Below, in pieces: positions 11,480-22,400 of a stretch of 64,000 bases of DNA (position 1 is the stretch's first letter; the number at the start of each line of letters is the position of its first letter). Under the pieces are notes generated by a model. The model made no database searches. It worked only from the letters and a program-made list of their open reading frames with translations, and was not told the origin of the DNA. The translations under genes and the position numbers were made by a program. This stretch comes from Eupeodes corollae (Eukaryota > Arthropoda > Insecta > Diptera > Syrphidae). The stretch lies in the NCBI RefSeq assembly GCF_945859685.1, contig NC_079148.1, positions 91,703,007 through 91,767,006 on the forward strand, given 5' to 3'.

Positions 11480-12985
11480 TTTAAACCAGTGTTGTTCACG
11501 AGATCATAGCTAAAAAATAACCCTTTAGTAGGGAATCACGGAATCATGTTATCATTGCTTTTAGAAATGCAGCAGAAAATAAAAACAATGTTAATTTTAT
11601 AAGTTATGTTTGAAACGTTTTTTTTTTTCAGAATGTTGGTCAGATTAAAATAACAAGGAGCTAACTAAGGGAAAGCAGCGAAAGTTATTAACAAAAAAGA
11701 CATGACCAAAAAGATCCAATCTTTCAAAATACAATCATGATACAGATAGATTTTGGACAAAAAGAACGCTGTTTGAATCGTACACTGGGGCGTATATGCA
11801 CTTTTTCGTAATTATTATGGCTAAATGTGCTCAAAAGTCTTTCTAATTTTTACAACAAATATTTGAATATAATTATTCATATTTATCCACTCGTTTTATA
11901 AGACGAATTGGTTTATCTCTGCAATGCTTTGTAGCTTCGTTTTATAAAATTAAAAGTTCAAATCATTTCTGTCTGAGGACAGACTTACTTAAACTATTCT
12001 AAATTTTTCAATATCGTACAATGTAAACTAAATATATTGTATTTTTATTCTCTGGAAAAAAGTCACTACAATAATGGAACTCTGGGCGTATACGCATCCT
12101 TACTATTTACATAATTTTACAAAACGTCCTTTCACATTTGTTGTTGGTTTTTTAATTTGAATTTTTTTTAATCACATCATCACTAATTTGCATGAATTAG
12201 CAAATTATGTTTTTTCGGCTAGTTTATTTTTAATTTTAATATGTCACAGTCTCTTATTAACTGCAGATACAAATAAATGTCAGCTACAAATAAAAGCAGT
12301 CAATTTTTTTCAGAAAAAAGCTAACAACCGTGTCAATTAAAATATTCTCACTGATAACTTTGTAAGAAATGTCATTGTCAGGCCAACTCTTTAGCCTTTG
12401 AAATTCACCAACTCTTTGAATTAATAATTTTAGTCTTGTCAGATCTATCAATGATCTGTAATTCAACCTACCTTGCAATGGTCTTTTTCGTATCAAAAGC
12501 CAGTTCATAGACCGTAACAAAATATTAATAAACCGAAACAAGTGAATGCTATTTAAAAATTATGAATACTTAAGCTACAAAGTGCCTATATTCTGACAAA
12601 TGCAGCTACACAAACCAGTTAGTTTGGCTAAAAGTTAATAAAGTGCAGTAATTTGGCAAACTGGTCTCTAGTACATCTCTGAAATTTAGTTAATTCAAAA
12701 AGCCTTTAGTTAACTGTGAGTTTATTTTTAGTAATTCAACTAATACTTAAGAATTAAGTAATTTCTAATCTAATAATTATCCACGAGTTTCCCAGCTATG
12801 GAAGCATTTATTTATATTATCATTATTTGTTTGAATTACAAAAATAAAAAGAATTTAATACTTTTTTAAATGTTGGCCCTTTAAGTTTTAATATTTATAA
12901 ATGTGAATAAATTGTATGATTAAGTAACAAATACTCGTTCCTGAAATAATATAAATGAAAAAAGAAGCAAGACACAAACATTTGT
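11480..12985. other. No gene recognised
   Basis: AT-rich DNA. A GGGCGTATA(T/C)GCA motif occurs twice (near 11788 and 12086). A minus-strand open frame of 85 codons (12284-12541) has no motif I recognise and no splice or start context, so I do not call it a gene. Confidence 0.45.
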
Positions 12986-12988
12986 CAA

Positions 12989-13486
12989 GGTTATAATAGA
13001 GTTTGTTGTTCAACATTTCTTACATTATGAGGTGACGACTTAGGACATGCCTTAATAAAATTGAGTTGAGCAATAGTGTAAACTTAAATATATGCCCACT
13101 CTAAACAATCATGGACAAGTTTGAAACTCGATTGTCCCGTATTTAATCAGTCTGTTCCGAAATGCGGAAAATTCCTAGATAACTAGGTATCTATCTTAAA
13201 TATTCTTCTTTTTTTGATTTTACGTATTTCCTCTAAAGGTTATAGTAGAGTTTGTTGTTCAACATTTCTTACATTATGAGGTGACGACTTAGGACATGCC
13301 TTAATAAAATTGAGTTGAGCAATAGTGTAAACTTAAATATATGCCCACTCTAAACAATAATGGACAAGTTTGAAACTCGATTGTCCCGTATTTAATCAGT
13401 CTGTTCCGAAATGCGGAAAATTCCTAGATAACTAGGTATCTATCTTAAATATTCTTCTTTTTTTGATTTTACGTATTTCCTCTAAA
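12989..13486. repeat. Near-perfect 249-bp tandem duplication
   Basis: The block starting GGTTATAATAGAGTTTG at 12989 is repeated from 13238 as GGTTATAGTAGAGTTTG, and both copies end in TACGTATTTCCTCTAAA. I can see only about two mismatches over 249 bp (AATA/AGTA at the start and CAATCATGG/CAATAATGG in the middle). This marks a very recent duplication or an assembly duplicate. Confidence 0.9.
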
Positions 13487-13564
13487 AAATTCATCTGAAA
13501 ACTTAAATATTTAGAGGTCTCCCATTATTTCATTTAAAAATTTGGTAGTTTACTATCGCTTATC

Positions 13565-14262
13565 CTAAACGTTTTTTTTACCCTCTCTTAACTTACAATT
13601 AATCGTAAATACCCTTGGCTTTGTAATGTTTAAATTGTTTCTACAAAACTTTTTTAACCCCGTTCTCTCGGAAAAAGATTCCTGACCTGTCTTTCTATGA
13701 AGGACCTCATTTGATATGCGGTTTGGCCATAAACCATAAAGAAGCACAGATTCGACATTTGTGCGAAACAGTCGTAGCTTTGTTCTTAACCTAATAGAGT
13801 TATTCCTCCAAATTTTTGACAGCATACCGAACGCCGATTTTGCTTTGCCGATGCGGCAGATGACGTCTTGTTTGGTTCCGGTACTTCTAAGGTGTTGAAA
13901 GCTCTCCACTTTTTCCACCGGTTGCGAGAAAATGTTTATTTGAGAGGATGGTCGGGTCCCAAGGCTGATCATTTTTGTTTTGTCGAAATTAATTTTCAGC
14001 CCCACAACTTCTACTTCTCTCTTAACACTTGTCGTCATTTGTGCCAAGTGCTTTAAATAGGATGTCAAATTCCATTGGATCCCTCCGCTACCTGACAGAG
14101 CTGAGTGCAGTACATCGCTTATCACCAACAAAAACAATATTGGAGACAGAATTCAGCCCTGTCTGACTCCGCTTCGGATTTCAAAGTCATCTGGAATGCC
14201 TCTCCACCGCAAAGCCAACCAGATATACTCCCTGTTAACGCTATCAATAGAGATTTGGCAGC
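13565..14262 (-). pseudogene. LINE reverse transcriptase fragment (endonuclease-RT type)
   Basis: On the minus strand the frame shows SGVRQG, a stop in place of the usual Cys, then ILSPILFLLVISD (motif B region, about 14165-14115). A long open part 14137-13565 follows with LKINFDKTKMISLG, then a VESFQHL-type block, DVICRIGKAKSAFGMLSKIW, RTKLRLFRTNVESVLLYG and a degenerate tail. These are the thumb/connection motifs of non-LTR endonuclease-reverse transcriptase proteins. The FADD motif is missing between the two parts, so there is a deletion as well as the nonsense codon. Confidence 0.75.
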
Positions 14263-14334
14263 TCTAAATTTTATTTTTGAACGCACGTTTTTAATAGTCC
14301 TTGAACTGTTATTGTTAATTTATTCAGTAAACTT

Positions 14335-14660
14335 AACATTTGCATCATGGTAATAAAAAAATTAATAATTTTAGACCTTTCGTTGTTTTATCGATATTTT
14401 TACAAAGAATGTTCTGTGGAGTTAGCAAGTTGTATTTCACCCTCAAACAATTCATCCGTAATACTCGCACTTCCAGGAATACTCATCAGTTTACTCTGTA
14501 TCGGGCGTACTGTCAAGTATAGAGATTCTTTCTTAACCCGCACATCGAGAATTTGGACTGCTTTGGACAACTCTGTTTTTCCCTCCCATTTTGATGTTTA
14601 AAACTTTAAGGTCAATGTGCAAAAGCATCTTCTCTTTAATATTTCCTTTTCCTTACGCTT
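14335..14660 (+). pseudogene. LINE C-terminal fragment
   Basis: The open frame 14347-14601 reads LSLFYRYFYKECSVELASCI and then GRTVKYRDSFLTRTSRIWTA, LDNSVFPSHFDV and a further VQKHLLF-like piece. This is the conserved C-terminal region of a non-LTR pol protein and matches the end of the element at 9640-10720. It lies back to back with the minus-strand LINE piece next to it. Confidence 0.7.
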
Positions 14661-14774
14661 GCACTGCCAATATAAACATATAAGGTAATAATCCCTTGTA
14701 AATTATATTACCAAACAAAATTCCACCGAAATTCTAAGTCGGTGGCCACAACTTTAAGAGTGTTAGCTCTAGCT

Positions 14775-14924
14775 TCAGTCGTAATTCTTTTCCACATATT
14801 CGTTGTTTGAAATATCGAAAATATCGCTGCCGTTCAAGTTCCTTAGCAAACAATCCAAATCAGTCAAATCCTCGGCCGATGGACCATTTGTTATCAAGAT
14901 CTTGTAGGTATGTAAAACCTTTAA
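14775..14924 (-). CDS. Short coding-like exon or remnant, unidentified
   Basis: The minus strand has an open stretch of about 49 codons ending in a stop at 14775. It includes YKILITNGPSAEDLTDLDC, LLRNLNGSDIFDI and NNEYVEKNYD. The composition, with well-spaced acidic and polar residues, looks more protein-like than the surrounding DNA. It could be the last exon of an unseen minus-strand gene or the end of a transposon protein. I do not recognise the family. A TACATACCTACAAG stretch just upstream could be a splice acceptor. Confidence 0.25.
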   Translation of the reverse strand, partial: LKVLHTYKILITNGPSAEDLTDLDCLLRNLNGSDIFDISNNEYVEKNYD

Positions 14925-16272
14925 TTATGTGTTCGAAAAGTTAAAGCTCTTGAATCTTTGCAAACTTTGTCTAAACAAAATTAAAACGATTTTAAAAGAA
15001 ACAATTTTCATTAATTTATATATATAATTATATAAATAGTAAAATTAAAATTTAATAAGTGTAGTATTTATTTACATAAATTAATACTCTTTGACTTAAG
15101 TGCTTTTACCAAAACAACTTTTACAGTTTTTCATTTACTAAGTATCCTAAGATGTTCTTAGGTCCGTTAAACCATTATTATGTTTTTATTTGCCTTCTTT
15201 TTTTTAATTTATTAAATATGGTAAAACATCTAAAGTCAATATACAAAATGTAAATACAAAAAAGTTTTGTGGTAAAATATCTTAAGTTGATATAAACGAT
15301 TTTATTTTTTAAGATAATTTTTCCAAAATCATTAATGCCTATTATCTAATTAATAAAATAAATTAATACATCAGATGAATCATCCTTTGCTTAAGTTATT
15401 TTCCCTCTTGTAAAAGCCTACGAATTTAACTTAAGCTATTTTACAGAATTGTGATTAGTGGAAATATAGTCATAACTTTCTTGTCTTAAACAAATTATCA
15501 ATAAGGGTAAAAAAGAAAACTAGTTTGTAGATAGAATCTATGAAAAAAAAAAGAAAAACAGCTAAAACCACTTGAGTCGACTTAAGAGCCTTAACCTTTT
15601 GAGCACAGATCTATGTGGGGGAAGAACAATATTTATGAGGAACTAAACTCTTTTCGGAAAGACTTTATTTTTCGTTATTACATATCACAAACTAACGGAT
15701 TGAGACATTAAATGTTTTGAGCACATTGGGAATAGTCGTGTTAAAATGACAATTGTTCTTCGATATTCTAAAAATATTTGTAAATGTAATTTATTTCCTA
15801 TTTTTTTAAATGTTCGTTCTTCTCGATCACATTTTCTATGCCATGAGGTTAAACGTTTTAATATACTTGTTCGTCAAATTCGTACAATTTTGAATTGTAT
15901 TATAAAACATTGTATTATAAACATTGTATACTTCAAACAAAAATTGAAAGTTTAAGGAATGATAGCAACCTTTAGAGACCTTTGTTTTCTGATATTTTGT
16001 CCTTTTATATATTTTGGCATGTTTAATTTTTATATAATTTACAGTTTTATTAATTTTTAAAAACTTTTGAAATTAAAGATTTTAAAAAGATCTTGGGATT
16101 GATAGCTTTTTCTGTTTTTACTAAACACTTGCATGTAAATACATAAATAAGTCGATTAAAGTTTTGCAAGACTTCTCTCCAACATGTTTTTTTTATAAAA
16201 CTATTTTTTAAACCGAAATAACTATTAATGTATTATAATTAAAAATATGTGCTGTTTTCTTATTTATTATAG
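14925..16272. other. ftz-f1 intron, nothing else recognised
   Basis: AT-rich DNA up to the splice acceptor TTTATTATAG at 16272. I looked for the DNA-binding-domain exon that must precede the FTZ-F1 box and did not find it here. Confidence 0.55.
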
Positions 16273-16493
16273 CTGTTCGAGCAGACAGAATGAGAGGTGG
16301 AAGAAATAAATTTGGACCAATGTACAAAAGAGATCGAGCGCGGAAACTGCAAATGATGCGCCAACGACAGTTAGCGCTGCAAGCTATTCGAACAACAATG
16401 GGATCTTCGGATGTGAAGGGTTCAATGTCACCAACTGCCTACCAACAGCCATATCCAAATATGAACATAAAACAAGAAATTCAAATACCCCAA
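16273..16493 (+). CDS. ftz-f1: ftz-f1 exon: FTZ-F1 box (A box)
   Basis: The acceptor is TTATTATAG at 16272. The first two bases CT complete a split codon (G|CT, Ala) before VRADRM. The basic stretch MRGGRNKFGPMYKRDRARK and the MRQRQLALQAI segment form the C-terminal extension that lets NR5A receptors bind DNA as monomers. The exon ends after NIKQEIQIPQ at a phase-0 donor GTAATT. Confidence 0.95.
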
Positions 16494-19400
16494 GTAATTA
16501 AGATTTTTCATTAAACATTTCCACACGAAAAGAAATTTTGCTATGTTTTATTTTATTAAAGGTATCATCTCTTACACAATCACCGGACTCCTCGCCGAGT
16601 CCAATTGCAATTGCTCTTGGACAAGTGCATCCTTCACCTGGAACGTTATCTAATAATTTAAGTGGTAGCAATGGGTCAAGTGCAGCAAGTTCAGGAAATG
16701 TACACGAAAGCTTAGCCCGCAATAATGAATCAAGTACCTGCCAGGATGGAGCGCCAGTGAATTTACAGCACTCAACAGATTCAAAAATATGGTATATTGG
16801 TTTAATAGTGTATCCATGGGTTAACATATTTTTCTTTCAGTTTTGATTCCAGCACCAATCCGTCTAGTACAGCAGACTCAGTTAACAATGTCGAACCATT
16901 GAGGTAAGCCAAACAAGTTATCAACTCCTTAACCAATAAAATTTTTTGTTTATAGGGTCTCACCGATGATTAGGGAGTTTGTTCAATCAATAGATGACCG
17001 GGAATGGCAGACACAACTATTTGCATTACTTCAAAAACAGTCTTATAATCAAGTTGAGGTTGACCTGTTTGAATTAATGTGCAAAGTCTTAGACCAAAAC
17101 CTGTTTTCACAAGTTGATTGGGCCCGAAACACAGTTTTCTTTAAGGATCTAAAGGTAAGTTATACATTTTTGAATAACTTATAACATACATAATTATGAA
17201 CTTATTAAACAAAAAAAGAACTAGTTATTAATTAAGCTTAAATAGATTCTGCTTAATTAAGTAATACCTAAACAAAATTCAAATCGTTCTTCAAATTGTC
17301 AAACGAAGAGGTTTTTTGCTTGCAATTGTGAACAAGCGACTTTAAAAGACATAGGATTCGATCCTAGACCTCTGTCATGAAAGTCCTTTGGCCGAAACAT
17401 TCAGAGTTTTCTTTGTTGTTTTATTATAACGTATTGATAAATGTACAGTGGTTCGTAATACAATTTCCCAAATAAAATGTATGGAACTAGTATAACTTAA
17501 TTGTCTTTTCATAACATACTTAAATTCAAATTAAGTTTAAATAACAGAAAACTGCATTTCAAATTATTAATTAGCAAATAAATTAAGAAATAAAAACAAC
17601 TCCTTAATTTAACCTCTCGCACATAATCGGTATTTTTCACGTCAATTGATAATGTTTTTGTAGTACCCGTGATGGCTAGTGCGTTGGACTGTCATGCCTC
17701 AGGTTCAATCCCTGCCTCTGCCATCCAAAGTTTTCTTCACGGGTACTGGCTCTTGCGAGGCAAATTGGACAAATTCTCCAAGAGTAATTCTTGCCATGAA
17801 AAGTCAGGACGGCAAATCTCACAATTTAAAAACGATGATAGGATTGATGTAAGCAGAAAAGTAAAAGGAAAGAAGCTAGAGACGTACAATGATAAGCTTC
17901 TTTTTATGCTAATCAACTAAAATTCCTTCTTATCTTCGGAATCGCTAAAGCTTTTTTTGAAAGAGACTACAAGTACATAAGTCTGCAACGAAACTATCAG
18001 AAGAACAAGCTTCTCCATCGAAGTAAAGACCGAAATGGCCCCGCTACGTCTTCTTGGAATAAGGTGGAACTACATATTTCTCTTTTATTTAACCATGAGA
18101 TATAATACAAAATTATACATTAGGTTTTGCTCACGGACGGAAGCAAATTTAAACTCATAGGTTCGGTTGGAGGAATGTTTGATTTACGAAAATTAAATGA
18201 AGAATTTTGTCATAAGCAAACTCGAATTTCTGTAAAGCATGGCGTTTGGTTGGTCAAGGTATGAGGATGTGTTGCAGGTGTGGTGATCGGAACTAACATT
18301 TTGTATAGGGTAAAATGTGTCGCGGTTAGTATGCTTGGAATACAAGACAATTTTATCTTCCAACAGGGCAACTACCCAAAGCACACATATTATACAGCAA
18401 GGTCGTGGTTATTCTATAAATGCCCTAGAGTGCTTAAAACACAGAAAAAGTCACCTGACCTTAATGCAATCGAACATATAATGGATGAACTGGGACTTCG
18501 AATTGCTTAAAAAAAACTTTAGAAACATTAAGAACCAGAAGAACGATTTTCAAGAGGAATGGCAAAAAATAAGTCGTGAAGTACGTTAAAAACTTGTCTC
18601 TTTGATACCTCGACGCCTTGAGTAAGCGAATAAATCGTAAGGATTTGCAACTAAGTACTACATATTAAGTGTCCGATTATGTGTGAGGTGTTAAATTATT
18701 GAGTTGTTTTTATTTTGTATATTAATAACTTTATGTTTTATAGCTTAAATTGTAAACTAATATGTGTTTAAATGTCATATGAAACGTTTATAAAGTTTTA
18801 CACTCTTCATACATTTTCTCAGGAGCCTCTGATTATTTATTTAAAGCATATAATAACATTTTTTACAAATATATCGTTTCTAAACAAGCAAACATTAACG
18901 AACTTAAAACGCACCCCTGTGGGACACCAGTTTCTGAGCAAAATGAATTTGACTCATTTTTTCGATAACATAATGCAGACAGAATCAATATCAACTTTTA
19001 ATAGTGTCAAACTAACATCAATGAAAACTGCAAATAAAGGTTTTTAATTTGTTGTCTAAAAAACGTCTTGCCACTGTAGTTAAGGCAAATATTAGATCCG
19101 CCGTCGAAAGGTTTGGTTAGAAATTTGTTTGAAACAACTGATAATGTTATTGCACTGTGTCCAATTCTTCAATCTGTGGAATAGAAGTATTTCTTAAAAC
19201 AGAAATGCCTCCATAGTTTTCGTTTGTGTATTCTACTTTTACACTTCAGAATTTTCAGAAAGTAATAAGCTATAGCAAGCGTCAAACTTCGTTTAACATT
19301 TAACATGAATTATTACAGTACAAAAAAATAAAATAAAGACGTTTACGATAGTGAAGCACTGGTTCTAAACAATAATTTTAATCCCACCTTATTTAAATTT

Positions 19401-22400
19401 AAATGAATCGATGAACAGTTTAAGTTATATAAAATGCTCATTCGACTTAAAGCTTCATTCTTTCCGTAGTTAGTTCTAAGGAAGTCAATATGTATAAAGT
19501 CAAAAGTACGCAGGTGATAAGTTCCGCCTCGGTAATTCAAATGTACACAAGATAGCAAATAAGGTGCATCAATTTCACCATTAATGAGTTGATGAAGAAA
19601 TATTAAATCATTATTAACACGCCTTTGATGGAGAGATTGCAATTGAAGAAGCTGAATACGATGTTCATAGGGGGGCAGATCATAAGGATCTTCCCAAGAA
19701 AGACCCTTTAGGGCAAAGCGAATAAAATTATATTCAAGATGAGGACTAACAAAGAAAGTTTAACATAGGGATCATTGAACTCCTTTGCCCAACGTTATAT
19801 AAAATCAAGCATAGAACCTGCTTTATTAACAATAAAATTAATGTGATTTATAAAGTCATAGTTGGAACAGAAATGAACATCTTTAAATTTGGAGACCCAA
19901 TAGAGTTTTTGCTGTGACATACAATAATCAAATATACTACCGTTTAGTTTTTTAGTAAAAGTTATCGTCTGTCATTTTAAAGGTATGAGGGTCTCACACC
20001 AAAATGTGAAACTATCAATGTCAGTATGTAAAAGGATACGATCTTGGGTGGACTTTATTATCATAAAAATGTTCATGTCATCAGCAAAAATTAATAAGAA
20101 CAACACTTGAGCGTAGACATGACGATACGTCGTTAATAGACAGTATGAAATGAAAAGAGCCAAGTTCGCTTCCTTGGGGAACACCGGATTGAGCAACAAA
20201 AGCTTCAGAATGACAATTTCTAAATTTTAGCTCATAGAATCTGTTTTCAAGGTATGATTTGATCCAAGCTTAGTCAGTGTATACACAGTGAACTTCATAA
20301 TCGATCCAAGCTAAGAAAAATGGTGGAAAACCTAGAGCTCTAAGTTTAAATAAAATAATTCCGTGGCAAAGTTTTTCAAAAGCTTTAGAAAAGTCAGTGT
20401 ATACACAGTCAACTTCATAACCTTGTTCTAAAGTGTTTGATAATATTATTTTAATAAACTCACACTCTTTCTATGTATTTACTTGTTACATGCAAATCCA
20501 ATCAAGAAATGTCAACACTTAAAAGCATTTAAGTTGTACTCCTAATAATTTTAGTTGAAAAAAAAACGAATGACCTGTTGCATTCCAGATACAAATTCTC
20601 TATAATGACAGATAAAATGTTTCACCGTTATGTACTTACGACATCATCACTAAATGATAATTTTATACTTTTTCAGGTTGACGACCAAATGAAACTTCTT
20701 CAACATTCTTGGTCTGACATGTTAGTGCTGGATCATTTGCATCAAAGGATTCACAATGGACTGCCGGACGAAACGCAACTGAACAATGGCCAATTGTTTA
20801 ATCTTTTGGGCCTAGGTTTGCTTGGAGTTCCACAGCTTTCAGATTATTTCAACGAGTTACAAAATAAACTGCAAGATTTGAAATTCGATATGGGTGACTA
20901 CGTCTGCATGAAATTTCTTATATTACTGAATCCAAGTATGAATTTTTCTAAAGGCTTAATGCCATCATCATAAAAATTTAATATATTAATTTTTTTTTAC
21001 TTTTTTTATATTACAGATGTTCGGGGTATTGTAAATAAGAAAACAGTTCTAGAAGGCCACGAAAATGTTCAAGCTGCCCTCTTGGACTATACATTAACTT
21101 GTTACCCATCAGTGTCGGTAATTATTGAACAACCCTATTTATTTAATTTTAATTTTAAAATAGTTAACAAAAACGTAGAACTGAAGATAGGTAACTATAG
21201 TATTTAAGATATTTTGGGAAGGGTTTAATTGTATAGTACCTGAGGATATGCATTGATGGAAAAAATAATAAAAACTGTGAAAAAACTAGCCAAAATTCTT
21301 AACTAGTATCTCTGTGTATTTGGGGATAGAGTTTAGAGTTTCTTGATCATCTGTTTAGAAAAACAAAGACAACATTTTTTTTTTCAAATAAGATGGTAAA
21401 AATTCTGTCAGACGATCAAGGAACTTTTGAGCTCGATCCCAAATACATTTAGATGTTGGTTAAGGATTTTGGTAAAAGTGTTATGAGTTTTTTCTATTTT
21501 TTACCATCTTGAGCTAGACCAACATCGAAATTATGTGTTTTACTGAAGAGAACATATCAACTAATGAAAAATTACGCATGATAATAAACCAAAGAACTCA
21601 TAAAAGTTTTAGGAATAACTTAATTGAAAACCCATCAATATCATTCGATTTAAATATGGTGGAATATGTCTAGGTTAAATTTAAAAGAAACTGCATGGCC
21701 AAAGAAAATGACACCTTAAGGTTAAAAGCAAAACAAATAATTGATGATATTCCACACTGTTCAAGACATGTGTCAAGGTAGATAATTCTATATTGAAATA
21801 TGCGATTACGCTTTTTAAAATAAAAGTGCAACAATCATGTACTCAAGGATTCAACTATAAAATAATTCTATTACAAAAATAAAGTGGGAAATACTTCTGA
21901 GGTTTTTTTTTATAATCATTTCCTTTTTTTAAGTTTAGCAGTTTTATATGATATTTTTTTCTTGAAGTATAGAGAGTTGTAAGGTATTTTTTAGATTGGT
22001 TTATACTTTTCCCAATACGCTTTTTATTGCAAGCTAAAATCGTTTTTAATCACTGTAAATTGATGTACTTTAATAATAACAATTATAACTTGGGTTGGAA
22101 AATCCAAATAAAAAAAACGAGTCATAGATTCTACGACAAGTCACAAATTTGGAGTTTTTGGGTAGTTTTAATTCTTCCACACTTCCTACCTTCAGTAATT
22201 TATTATAAAAGACGAAGGATTTAACCGATATCTAAGAGGTATTTATTGCTTTTATCAAAAAACGATAAAAAGTCCCACAACAATACATATACAGTGTATG
22301 TTTTAATTCCAATAAAAATAATACATATATATTTTTCCAAAAAACCTCTTTTCCCTGATTATACATATTTTTCACAATAAGATAACCTTCAATAATAAAA

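Noticed and set aside
12284..12541. 85-codon minus-strand frame
   Set aside because: No recognisable motif, no splice context and AT-rich composition like its surroundings.
16498..16827. 109-codon minus-strand frame
   Set aside because: It is the antisense shadow of the ftz-f1 hinge exon.
17330..17400. GGATTCGATCCTAGACC, a B-box-like word
   Set aside because: It is an imperfect palindrome without a convincing A box upstream; no tRNA fold is apparent.
17446..19076. Wider borders for the Tc1 relic, with CAGTG next to TA at both ends
   Set aside because: Beyond CAGTGG the two ends do not match well, so only the inner inverted repeats are reported.
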